Source of the DNA: Vibrio sp. CB1-14
Lineage (GTDB): Bacteria; Pseudomonadota; Gammaproteobacteria; Enterobacterales; Vibrionaceae
DNA length: 64,000 nucleotides
Reading direction: 5' to 3'
Assembly (NCBI RefSeq): GCF_040412085.2
Contig: NZ_CP115920.1
Location: 2,418,001-2,482,000 of the forward strand
The notes beneath the pieces were generated by a model, which saw nothing but the letters and a program-made list of their open reading frames with translations, was not told where the DNA came from and searched no databases. Both the position numbers and the translations under genes were made by a program. This document shows positions 29,144-37,411 of the stretch, in pieces. Positions within the stretch are counted from its first letter, which is position 1; each line of letters opens with the position of its first letter.

Positions 29144-30205
29144 TTAAACAATCGGGCGTTGACCTCTGTTAATCAGCTTCATCAGCACGTTATCCGCCGC
29201 GTCACCAGCTACACCAGACAGCTTATCGGTCAGCTTTTTCTTTTGAACATAGGAAATCGCCAACACGGTTTTGTCTTTGCACGCTTCGATAACGATGTCA
29301 TCAGAGGCTTTGATCTCATCAACAAGGCCAAGCTCTTTAGCTTGAGTACCGAACCAGTGTTCGCCAGTCGCCACTTTATCAAGATCAAGTTCAGGTCTGT
29401 GCTCACGAATGAAGTCTTTGAACAGACCGTGAGTCTCTTCCAGCTCTTGCTTAAATTTATCTCGCGCCTTATCGGTGTTTTCACCAAACATAGTCAGTGT
29501 ACGCTTGTACTCACCTGCGGTTAGCTGTTCAAACTCAATATCATTCTTTTTCAGAAGCTTATTAAAGTTTGGTAGTTGAGCAATCACGCCAATAGAACCA
29601 ACAACCGCAAACGGTGCTGAGACAATTTTATCGGCAATACAAGCCATCATATAACCGCCACTCGCCGCCACTTTATCCACCGCAATAGTCAGTGGCAGGT
29701 TCGCCGCTTTAATACGATCTAACTGAGAAGATGCCAAACCGTAGGCATGCACCATACCGCCGCCAGACTCAAGGCGCACCAGTACTTCATCACCCTCTTT
29801 AGCAACCGCCAAAATAGCACTCACTTCTTCACGTAGCGAGGCCACTTCTTTGGCATCAATACTGCCGACAAAGTCCAGTACAAACAGATGCGGTTCGCGT
29901 TGGCTTTCAAGCGCGCCGTCTTTAGCGGCTTTCTTCACCTCTTTCTCGCGCTGCTTGTCTTTCTCTTTTTGCGCTTTCTTTTCCGCTTTGTTGCGTGCTT
30001 TAAGGAACGCGTCATCGTGAAGGTGATGCTCTAGATGTTCAACGGTGTGTTTACGCTGCTCGGTAAGGTTAGTAACCTCAAGCTCGCCCTTCGCGGCGCC
30101 TGAACGCCCACCCACTGATTTGGCAACAATGATTAATGCCACAATCGCGACGACCACTGTCACGATCTTGGCTAAAAATAATCCGTAGTCTAATAAAAAT
30201 TCCAA
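29144..30205 (-). CDS. sohB: Membrane-bound S49 protease SohB
   Basis: This is an inner-membrane serine protease of the signal peptide peptidase family S49. The 353 residues are close in length to E. coli SohB (349). The membrane helix at residues 8-29 is followed by a long charged Lys/Glu-rich coiled region near 60-100. The nucleophile Ser lies in VAASGGYMMA, and the general-base Lys in GEYKRTLTMFGE. Members of the family act as Ser/Lys dyads that degrade membrane peptides. It is divergent from yciK across 85 bp. Confidence 0.95.
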   Translation of the reverse strand: MEFLLDYGLFLAKIVTVVVAIVALIIVAKSVGGRSGAAKGELEVTNLTEQRKHTVEHLEHHLHDDAFLKARNKAEKKAQKEKDKQREKEVKKAAKDGALESQREPHLFVLDFVGSIDAKEVASLREEVSAILAVAKEGDEVLVRLESGGGMVHAYGLASSQLDRIKAANLPLTIAVDKVAASGGYMMACIADKIVSAPFAVVGSIGVIAQLPNFNKLLKKNDIEFEQLTAGEYKRTLTMFGENTDKARDKFKQELEETHGLFKDFIREHRPELDLDKVATGEHWFGTQAKELGLVDEIKASDDIVIEACKDKTVLAISYVQKKKLTDKLSGVAGDAADNVLMKLINRGQRPIV

Positions 30206-30290
30206 TGTCTTATCCCCTGTACGACGAATTAGTGTATTGTAACCAACTTGTCACGATTACCAACAAGAATTATACCCAAGGAAGTGTCAC

Positions 30291-31034
30291 GTGGAATATT
30301 CAACCGCTCCTAACGCTTTGCAAGGCAAAGTGATTTTGGTTACCGGCGCGGGTGCCGGTATTGGTCGCCAGGCCGCATTAAGCTATGCAGAACATGGCGC
30401 CACGGTAATTTTGCTAGGCCGAAACGTTAACAACCTAGAGTTGGTTTACGATGAAATCGAGAAGCGTGGCTGCCCTCAACCCGCTATCATCCCGCTCGAT
30501 TTAAAAGGCGCAACCAAACAAAACTATGTCGATATGGCAGAAACGATTGAAAGCCAGTTCGGTCAACTCGATGGCGTTCTGCACAACGCTGGCGTACTTG
30601 GCACGCTGAGCCCATTCGACCAAATCGATGAAGAGACGTTTGATGACGTTATGCAAATCAACGTCAAGGCGGAATTTCTGATGATGCAGGCTTTGCTACC
30701 AATTCTGAAAAAAGCAGACGCGGCTCGCATCGTCTTTACCTCTTCAACCGTTGGCCATTCAGGCCGTGCGTTCTGGGGTACCTATGCAATCTCCAAGTTC
30801 GCGGTCGAAGGTATGATGCAAATCCTGGCTGACGAACTAAGCGATACCGCTGTTCGCGTCAATGCGATTAACCCTGGTGCGACACGTACCCGTATGCGTG
30901 AAAAAGCCTACCCTGGCGAGGATGCCAACACACTGAAAACGCCACTGGATATTATGCCGCTTTATCTGCACCTTATGGATCCAAGCGTAACGAATGTCAA
31001 CGGTCAGTGTATTGACGCACAGCCTAAGCGCTAA
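30291..31034 (+). CDS. yciK: YciK family short-chain oxidoreductase
   Basis: This 247-residue short-chain dehydrogenase is closest to YciK of E. coli. The nucleotide-binding TGAGAGIG lies near residues 18-25, the HNAG motif near 103, and the catalytic Ser, Tyr and Lys occur as SST...GTYAISK. The substrate is unknown. The start is GTG at 30291, preceded by AAGGAAG at a good distance. The same direction of reading from another codon would lose the first strand of the Rossmann fold. Confidence 0.92.
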   Translation: MEYSTAPNALQGKVILVTGAGAGIGRQAALSYAEHGATVILLGRNVNNLELVYDEIEKRGCPQPAIIPLDLKGATKQNYVDMAETIESQFGQLDGVLHNAGVLGTLSPFDQIDEETFDDVMQINVKAEFLMMQALLPILKKADAARIVFTSSTVGHSGRAFWGTYAISKFAVEGMMQILADELSDTAVRVNAINPGATRTRMREKAYPGEDANTLKTPLDIMPLYLHLMDPSVTNVNGQCIDAQPKR

Positions 31035-31063
31035 CTCCCAATAGCCAAGACCAATATAAACTG

Positions 31064-31122
31064 AAAAAGCGGTGCACCTCATAGTTATCTCTAGTAAGAG
31101 ACATCGGGTGCACCGCTTTTTT
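31064..31122. terminator. Bidirectional terminator between yciK and glpQ
   Basis: A 15-bp stem (AAAAAGCGGTGCACC / GGTGCACCGCTTTTT) has an unusually long loop of about 28 bases that could itself fold. It lies between convergent genes. Confidence 0.8.
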
Positions 31123-31153
31123 ATCATCATTTGATCTTACATTTCCAACTCAC

Positions 31154-32215
31154 TCAATGGCGGTTTAGAAACTCTACCGCTTTATCAGGAAAGTCGGTAA
31201 ACAAACCATCGACTTTCACTTGATGGTAGAAAATGTCCATCATGTCATTAAAGTCTTTTGCATAGGCGGGAATACGTCCTTTATCGGCTCGAAAGGTATA
31301 GGGATGCACCTCTAAGCCGGCCTTTTTCGCACTCGCCATCAATGGCTTAACAATGATGTTATCGCGTGTTGATGACGAGTCCACCAGCATAGGCTTCCAA
31401 GGGCCAATCCCATCAGCATAAATGGCTACCTGCTCCATCCCATCGGGTTCGAACATCCAATCATAGCTATAGGGCTGCTTCACATCACCTTGATAAACCA
31501 TGGTTTCGTTCCAGTTGGTGTAAGCAATGAGCTGCACCAGTTTCAGGTCCATGTTCATCTTCGGAAGTAATTGATCATTGATACGTTTAAGCTCTAACGC
31601 ATCAAAGCACTGCAAGTACACCTTGTCGTCGACTGAGTCATAACCGTATTGCTTGAGTACATTGAGCACCGCTATTGAGATATCTTTACCCTCATAGCGA
31701 TGAAACCAAGGTGCTTTGATCTCAGGATAGATGCCAATGTCGTAGCCCAAGGTTTTATTGAGCCCTTGAATCAGCTCAATTTCTTCTTCAAGCGTTGGCA
31801 CGGTAAAGTCTGACTTCCACATTGGAAATCGATCCGGATAACCCGCAACTTTGTTACCTTGCTCATCAATCTTAAAACCTTCCGTAACCCGCAAGGTTTT
31901 GATCTCGGCCAGAGTAAAGTCTATCGCGTAATAGCGCCCATCACTTCTTGCCCGATCCGGAAAACGAGTGGCCACATCGGTGACACGATCTAAATAGTGA
32001 TCATGCAATACCACTAAACGATCATCCTTGGTCATCACGACGTCTTGTTCGATATAGTCCGGTTTCATCGCATAAGCGAGCGCCTTGGCTTCTAACGTAT
32101 GCTCGGGCAAATAGCCTGATGCGCCTCGATGGGCGATCACCAAGGGTTTCGCCACCGCGCTTATCGAGAAACAAAGCGCAGCGGCAGAGACAATAAACGT
32201 ATTGGTTTTCATCAA
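31154..32215 (-). CDS. glpQ: Periplasmic glycerophosphodiester phosphodiesterase
   Basis: GlpQ hydrolyses glycerophosphodiesters released from phospholipids to sn-glycerol-3-phosphate and an alcohol in the periplasm. The 353 residues start with a signal peptide ending AVA (residue 22). The catalytic His29-Arg30 lie in AHRGASGYLPEHT, and the second His in VLHDHYLDRVTD. It is the second gene of a glpT-glpQ operon: it starts 15 bases after glpT, so its product feeds directly into the GlpT antiporter. Confidence 0.96.
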   Translation of the reverse strand: MMKTNTFIVSAAALCFSISAVAKPLVIAHRGASGYLPEHTLEAKALAYAMKPDYIEQDVVMTKDDRLVVLHDHYLDRVTDVATRFPDRARSDGRYYAIDFTLAEIKTLRVTEGFKIDEQGNKVAGYPDRFPMWKSDFTVPTLEEEIELIQGLNKTLGYDIGIYPEIKAPWFHRYEGKDISIAVLNVLKQYGYDSVDDKVYLQCFDALELKRINDQLLPKMNMDLKLVQLIAYTNWNETMVYQGDVKQPYSYDWMFEPDGMEQVAIYADGIGPWKPMLVDSSSTRDNIIVKPLMASAKKAGLEVHPYTFRADKGRIPAYAKDFNDMMDIFYHQVKVDGLFTDFPDKAVEFLNRH

Positions 32216-32230
32216 AACTCCTTTTTAGTC

Positions 32231-33625
32231 TTATGACAGCGCCTGTTTTTCTTCCAGTTTTGCATTCTGTTGCTGCGACTCCTTAAGCTTAGCCTCATGG
32301 TGCGCTTTTTCGCCCAATAATGCGTACGTTAAGCAGATGATGGAAACAACGCACGAGCCAATCAGCAAGATGAAACCACCATCCCACCCGAAGTGATCCA
32401 CGGTATAACCAAGCACGGCATTGGCTGCCACTGCACCACCTAGATAACCGAATAGCCCTGTCAGGCCTGCCGCCGTGCCTGCTGCCTTTTTAGGTGCCAG
32501 TTCTAGAGCATAAAGGCCAATGAGCATTACTGGGCCATAAATCAAAAATCCAATCGCAACAAGCGCCATCATATCTACCGCTGGATTTCCTGCTGGGTTA
32601 AACCAGTAAACCATGACTGCAACGGTGACGAGTGCCATGAATAAGATGCCTGCTGGAGCACGTCGGCCTTTAAATAGTTTATCCGATATCCAACCACACA
32701 AAAGTGTTCCTGGGATACCCGCCCACTCATACAAAAAATACGCCCAAGATGATTTGTCCACCGAGAAGTCTTTGGCTTCTTTCAGGTAAACCGGAGCCCA
32801 GTCGAGCACTCCGTAGCGAATCAAATAGACAAAGGCGTTGGCAATCGCTATCGACCACAAAAGCTTGTTAGAAAATACATATTTAAAGAAGATTTCTTTC
32901 GCCGTCATCTCCTTCTCGTGTGAATTGTCATAGTCATCCGGGTAGTCTTGCTTGTACTCTTCAATAGGCGGCAAGCCACATGACTGCGGCGTATCACGCA
33001 AGGTAAACCAGATAAAGACAGCAACGAGAGCGGCAAAAAAAGCAGGAACATAAAAAGCGGTGCGCCAGTCATCGTTAAACGCCCATAGGCCAAGAATAAA
33101 CAGTGGGCCAATTAATCCACCGCCTACATTATGCGCCACATTCCACACCGAGACGATTTCACCCCGCTCTTTGCGTGACCACCAGTGCACCATAGTACGC
33201 CCGCAAGCAGGCCACCCCATGCCTTGAAACCAGCCATTGAGGAACAACAGAATAAACATGGCAGTGATGCTGCCCGTCGCCCAGGGCATAAAGCCGAAAC
33301 AGAACATCACGATCGCCGACATCAACAAGCCAGCACTCAAGAAATATCTCGGATTTGAGCGATCTGATACGCTGCCCATAAGAAACTTAGAAAGTCCGTA
33401 GGCAATCGATACGGCCGCCAACGCCACACCAAGATCACCACGGCTATACCCTTGGTCGATCAAATATGGCATGGCCAAGCTAAAGTTTTTACGGACTAGG
33501 TAGTAACCGGCGTAACCAACAAATATACCGAGAAACAACTGCCATCTTAGACGTGAATAGGTGCGGTCGACTTGGGCGCCCGCTAAACGTTCGATATGTG
33601 CCTTGGGCTTAAATATTCCGAACAT
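32231..33625 (-). CDS. glpT: Glycerol-3-phosphate/phosphate antiporter
   Basis: GlpT is an inner-membrane major-facilitator transporter that imports glycerol-3-phosphate in exchange for phosphate. The 464 residues have about 12 helices. The N terminus ([20 protein letters not shown]) contains the conserved substrate-binding Arg, and [13 protein letters not shown] is a family signature. A basic Gln/Lys-rich tail ends the protein. It forms an operon with glpQ. The upstream region contains a 10-bp inverted repeat that resembles a GlpR operator. Confidence 0.95.
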   Translation of the reverse strand: MFGIFKPKAHIERLAGAQVDRTYSRLRWQLFLGIFVGYAGYYLVRKNFSLAMPYLIDQGYSRGDLGVALAAVSIAYGLSKFLMGSVSDRSNPRYFLSAGLLMSAIVMFCFGFMPWATGSITAMFILLFLNGWFQGMGWPACGRTMVHWWSRKERGEIVSVWNVAHNVGGGLIGPLFILGLWAFNDDWRTAFYVPAFFAALVAVFIWFTLRDTPQSCGLPPIEEYKQDYPDDYDNSHEKEMTAKEIFFKYVFSNKLLWSIAIANAFVYLIRYGVLDWAPVYLKEAKDFSVDKSSWAYFLYEWAGIPGTLLCGWISDKLFKGRRAPAGILFMALVTVAVMVYWFNPAGNPAVDMMALVAIGFLIYGPVMLIGLYALELAPKKAAGTAAGLTGLFGYLGGAVAANAVLGYTVDHFGWDGGFILLIGSCVVSIICLTYALLGEKAHHEAKLKESQQQNAKLEEKQALS

Positions 33626-33658
33626 AGCTACCTCATTATTGAGCGATATAACAACAAC

Positions 33659-33690
33659 GCTCGAACGAGCAAATTAATGCTCGTTCGAAA
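33659..33690. promoter_or_regulatory. Inverted repeat in the glpT promoter region (possible GlpR operator)
   Basis: TCGAACGAGC (33661-33670) and GCTCGTTCGA (33679-33688) form a perfect 10-bp inverted repeat with an 8-bp spacer, 36 bases upstream of the glpT start. The CGAAC/GTTCG halves recall the GlpR operator, in which TGTTCG and CGAACA are the arms. Assignment to GlpR is an inference. Confidence 0.5.
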
Positions 33691-33792
33691 TTTATCGCGA
33701 GTGTATGAGAAGCGAAAAAGAATATCTGTGACCCAAGCCGCAGCAAACAAATACTCAACTAAAATCATATGAGTAACGTTAAGTATTTGGAT

Positions 33793-33839
33793 CGCCGTTC
33801 AATTTTCACTAGTTTTGGTTACTATCCAATTCAACGGCG
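33793..33839. repeat. Imperfect inverted repeat downstream of the patatin-like gene
   Basis: CGCCGTTCAATT and AATTCAACGGCG pair with one mismatch across a 23-base loop, just past the stop codon of the minus-strand lipase gene. No T tract follows, so it is only a weak candidate terminator or mRNA-stabilising stem. Confidence 0.4.
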
Positions 33840-33850
33840 GCCTGAGTTCG

Positions 33851-35011
33851 TTATGAGCGAGTGAAATGATGCTGTGCTAAAAAGTCGGCAGCAACAGCAC
33901 TGCCGTGTTCGTAGTCTTCCAATATTTGGTCTTTTTGGCTCAACAGCCCTTTCGAAGAGAGTTCGTGTTTTGGTTGAATGTGCCAAAGATTGACATCTTC
34001 CGGCGGGGATAATAAAAACTGCTCGACTTCAGCATGGTTAGCATAGTGTGAAACCAACATATCAAGGTGACTAGTACTACTGCGACTAAACGGGGTGCGT
34101 TTGTTCTGAATATCGATCAACTGAGCCAGTTTTTCGTTATCTTGGATCCACTGCTTTAGATTCAGTTTTTCCCCTGCCATCAATTGATATTGCTCTCGAT
34201 AAGACGCCAGTCGAGACTCGGTTAGGCGCTGATAGTCGGCTTTCATATTGGTAACCTTATCCGAAAACTGCTTTTGAAAGTCAGTCAGCTTCTCCTTGGT
34301 GCCAGACACTTTAAGATGGCGAATATGCGTCTCAAGACCAGCTTCTAGCTCTTTTTTCCACTTTTCCAGTGATTCGCGTACCGGTGACATGGATGTGACG
34401 GGCTGTTTTGGCTCTGGAATGGTGCTGATCACGACCATATTATTAATGCCACGACGATAGGACTCTTCTACTGGAATCGTCGCCGATACGCCGCCATCCA
34501 CCCACTTTTTACCATCAAATTCAATATCATGATAATAGAGCATTGGGATCGCACAGGTTGCGCGCAGCACATCAAACCAATTGTCAGCAAAAATGGGATA
34601 GTAGTAATCTTTAAGCTCTTCCACATCGGTAATACAAGCAAGTGCAACACGCTCATCACCTAGATTTTGCTTTCCTCTTTCCAAATCGAGAGGAAACTCG
34701 CCGCTATTAACGAATTCAAATGCCCAATCCAAGTCCATCGGCTGCTGCTTTTGCAAGAACTTGTTCATATCGAAAAAGCGCTCACGGGTGGTGTAGTTGA
34801 GGATAAAATCCAGGCCTATTCCGCGCTGTTTCGCAACAAACGAAGAGACATTCAATGCCCCTGCCGAGGTGCCAATGTAGAGTGAGAATGGATCGAAATC
34901 GGCATCGATAAACTTATCTAGGACACCAGAGGCAAATGCACCTTTCTGTCCGCCACCTTGTACTATCAGCGAGTATTTTTTTTGTTGATTGAACACGCCA
35001 GCTTTCTCCAC
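33851..35011 (-). CDS. Patatin-like phospholipase
   Basis: This cytoplasmic patatin-fold lipid acyl hydrolase has 386 residues. The oxyanion loop GGGQKG lies at residues 19-24, the nucleophile Ser49 in GTSAG, and the dyad Asp in DGGVSATIPV near residue 170. About 200 C-terminal residues are extra, with charged helices in the middle. The family includes RssA- and YjjU-like lipases; substrate phospholipids are likely but unproven. There is a paralogue at 43332-44519 with the same architecture. The gene is divergent from the imuA operon; the ribosome site is weak (GTGGAG in the preceding bases). Confidence 0.9.
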   Translation of the reverse strand: MEKAGVFNQQKKYSLIVQGGGQKGAFASGVLDKFIDADFDPFSLYIGTSAGALNVSSFVAKQRGIGLDFILNYTTRERFFDMNKFLQKQQPMDLDWAFEFVNSGEFPLDLERGKQNLGDERVALACITDVEELKDYYYPIFADNWFDVLRATCAIPMLYYHDIEFDGKKWVDGGVSATIPVEESYRRGINNMVVISTIPEPKQPVTSMSPVRESLEKWKKELEAGLETHIRHLKVSGTKEKLTDFQKQFSDKVTNMKADYQRLTESRLASYREQYQLMAGEKLNLKQWIQDNEKLAQLIDIQNKRTPFSRSSTSHLDMLVSHYANHAEVEQFLLSPPEDVNLWHIQPKHELSSKGLLSQKDQILEDYEHGSAVAADFLAQHHFTRS

Positions 35012-35182
35012 GTTCTACTTCTCCGCTACATTCGGCCATAAACGGTCGCCATAGGTTGAGATTAAAATATTTGCTCTACTGTTTACACTGTTTTTTTGTT
35101 CACTCTTATTTCTTATTTGTCACTAACCTTTTGTTTCTGCTCGCTCTGTAATCAAACAGTGTCATTGTCTCTTCATCAAGGC

Positions 35183-35224
35183 TTGCGGCGACGATGAATT
35201 CTTATATACTGTATGTATATACAG
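35183..35224 (+). promoter_or_regulatory. SOS promoter with LexA box for imuA-imuB-dnaE2
   Basis: The LexA operator CTGTATGTATATACAG at 35209-35224 has perfect CTGT-N8-ACAG arms and an AT-rich centre. A -10 hexamer TATACT (35205-35210) and a weak -35 TTGCGG (35183-35188) with 16-bp spacing overlap it, so LexA would block polymerase. The operator ends only 10 bases before the imuA ATG, giving a very short leader. Confidence 0.9.
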
Positions 35225-35234
35225 GTATTTTATT

Positions 35235-35930
35235 ATGCATGAATTGATTAGTGATTTACAAAGCAAGCAACTGATTTGGAAAGGAAATCGAGTTGACTCT
35301 CCCGGTGAGTATCAAGCAACCGGCTTTCCCGAACTCGACCAACGCCTTGGTGGGGGCTTTCCTACTTCTGGCGTTATTGATATCCAATCACAGCAAGGTA
35401 TTGGCGAGCTTAGATTATTGATGCCTTACGTACAAAAACACGCGGCACAACGACTGTTCGTACTGATTAATCCACCGGGCTATTTGTGTGCCGAGTATCT
35501 TTATGCTCAGGGCATCGCTCCGTCGCAAGTACTTTTGATCTATCCAGACTCTCCTCAACACGCGCTTTGGGCTGCAGAGCAATGCTTAAAAAGTGGCGCA
35601 TGTTGCGGCGTTTGTCTATGGCATAGCGGGATTGAAATCCATCAAGCGAAGCGTCTTCAAGTGGCAAGTGATATTGGCCACAGTCTGCAGTTTCTGTTTA
35701 AGCCGGAACTCAATCAAGGTGACTCACAGGTATTTTCTTTACCCGTATCGCTCAGTCTGACTCTCGCACCTCACGATATGGGACTGTCGGTCTCCATTAC
35801 GAAGCGTAAGGGCGGATTTGTACGCGACCAATTCGTGATTAATATGCACGACCGCTGGCCAGAACTTACTCGTACTCATCAATCTAGCTCCTCAACTGTG
35901 GTCGCGTTCCCAATGCGTCAGCAAGGATAA
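35235..35930 (+). CDS. imuA: ImuA, SOS mutasome accessory protein (RecA-like)
   Basis: ImuA is the first gene of the SOS mutagenesis cassette imuA-imuB-dnaE2. The 231 residues resemble a short RecA-like fold. The usual phosphate-loop position carries SQQGIGELRLLM and so lacks a good Walker A Lys, which suggests no ATP hydrolysis or a changed mode of action. In other bacteria ImuA works with ImuB and DnaE2 in translesion synthesis after DNA damage. The ATG at 35235 follows the LexA box by 10 bases. The stop codon is 3 bases before imuB. Confidence 0.9.
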   Translation: MHELISDLQSKQLIWKGNRVDSPGEYQATGFPELDQRLGGGFPTSGVIDIQSQQGIGELRLLMPYVQKHAAQRLFVLINPPGYLCAEYLYAQGIAPSQVLLIYPDSPQHALWAAEQCLKSGACCGVCLWHSGIEIHQAKRLQVASDIGHSLQFLFKPELNQGDSQVFSLPVSLSLTLAPHDMGLSVSITKRKGGFVRDQFVINMHDRWPELTRTHQSSSSTVVAFPMRQQG

Positions 35931-35933
35931 TCG

Positions 35934-37379
35934 ATGTTGTTGTGGTTATACCTACATTTTCCGACCTTGCAGCTCGATACCTTGTTCGCGTCATTTAAAC
36001 AGGCGCAGCCTGATGCGACGGATAAACAACAAGAAGCGCTCGCCGTCGCTATTGTCGATGGTCGTCGGCATAGTGTTGTACAAGCCAATACGCACGCATT
36101 GGAACAAGGCGTTACATTAGGGATGGGGCTTGGTAGCGCCGCTGCGCTTTGCCAAGATCTACAAGTGCACCCTTATGACAGCGATGTTGAAGCTCGCCGC
36201 CTGCAAGACATTGCGCAGTGGCTCTATATGATCACCTCAGATATCTGTCTGTGTCCTCCCAATGGGCTTCTGCTTAAAGTCACCAATATGCTGTCACTTT
36301 ACGACGGTATTGAGAACTATTGGAACGCTCTACAGACGCACCTCGCGCATTTAGAGGTACAAACGCACTACTCAACCGGCGTTTCGCCCTATGCGGCGAT
36401 GCTCATGGCAAAACAAGGCCGAAACTGGATAGAATCCAACCGAGATAAGCTCAATGAGTCGCTCGCACGCTATCCACTGACCTGCTCTGAGCTGCCAACC
36501 AAGCAAGTCGAAAAATTGCAGCGCGTAGGAATCCAAACCATCCAAGATCTACTCGGGCTGCCACTCCCTGACATTGCCAAGCGCTTTGATATCGACTTAG
36601 TCAATTATACCGGCAGACTTACTGGGCAATTTAAACATCCCGTTGATTTCTATCATCCGCCAGAACATTTTCGTCAGTACTTGGAGCTGTTGTTTGATAT
36701 CGAGAACATCGACTGGTTGCAGAAACCCTTAACACGCTTGTTCCGGCAATTGGAAGTGTTTCTTAAGCTAAGAGACAAGGTCGCATTTGAACTGTCACTG
36801 ACGCTGCATCAACGTGATCACGGTGATAAATCGGTGAGCTTTCACTCGGCGCAAGGGGACTATCTTGCCGAAAAATGGCAGGCCTTATCAGCTCTTACTT
36901 TAGAAAGTATTCAATTAGACGGTGCGGTGAGTGGGTTAACTCTGAGCATAGTACGTGCCGATGAAGTGCAAGTGCATGAACACGATCTGTTTAGCGGAGT
37001 AAAAGGTCGTCAAACGGCGCTAGAGCTTATCTCCACACTACAAGCAAAGCTTGGGCAACACAGTGTCACCTCATTGAAGCTCACCGACGATCCAAGACCT
37101 GAATACGCAACCCAACCGAGCGCCCCAACCGCGACGGACTCGCCTAAGGTAAATGCTCACTTACCTATTAAGCTGCGTCCAAGTCTGCTGTTTAGCTCGC
37201 CAATGCCACTGGAGCAAAAAGTCAGTATCGTCGTTGGCCCTGAGCGTATTGTCAGCGGCTGGTGGGATGGCAACCCAGTAAAGCGTGATTACTATGTGGC
37301 ACGCAGCGAGCAAGACCAATGGCTGTGGGTGTTTCGCACCGAAGACAAACAGTGGTTCATCCACGGGCAATTTAGTTAA
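35934..37379 (+). CDS. imuB: ImuB, Y-family polymerase-like mutasome subunit
   Basis: ImuB is a catalytically inactive Y-family polymerase homologue that links DnaE2 to the beta clamp. The 481 residues contain the palm/finger and little-finger domains (YSTGVSPYAAMLMAKQGR, TKQVEKLQRVGIQTIQDLLG). The N terminus LWLYLHFPTLQLDTL lacks the DxD catalytic acids found in DinB (usually DMDCFF), as is known for ImuB. A clamp-binding motif is expected at the centre or C terminus, but I did not identify it with certainty. It is followed 32 bases later by dnaE2. Confidence 0.93.
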   Translation: MLLWLYLHFPTLQLDTLFASFKQAQPDATDKQQEALAVAIVDGRRHSVVQANTHALEQGVTLGMGLGSAAALCQDLQVHPYDSDVEARRLQDIAQWLYMITSDICLCPPNGLLLKVTNMLSLYDGIENYWNALQTHLAHLEVQTHYSTGVSPYAAMLMAKQGRNWIESNRDKLNESLARYPLTCSELPTKQVEKLQRVGIQTIQDLLGLPLPDIAKRFDIDLVNYTGRLTGQFKHPVDFYHPPEHFRQYLELLFDIENIDWLQKPLTRLFRQLEVFLKLRDKVAFELSLTLHQRDHGDKSVSFHSAQGDYLAEKWQALSALTLESIQLDGAVSGLTLSIVRADEVQVHEHDLFSGVKGRQTALELISTLQAKLGQHSVTSLKLTDDPRPEYATQPSAPTATDSPKVNAHLPIKLRPSLLFSSPMPLEQKVSIVVGPERIVSGWWDGNPVKRDYYVARSEQDQWLWVFRTEDKQWFIHGQFS

Positions 37380-37411
37380 TCCTTAATTCGTTGATCAGTA
37401 GACCGTTAACC

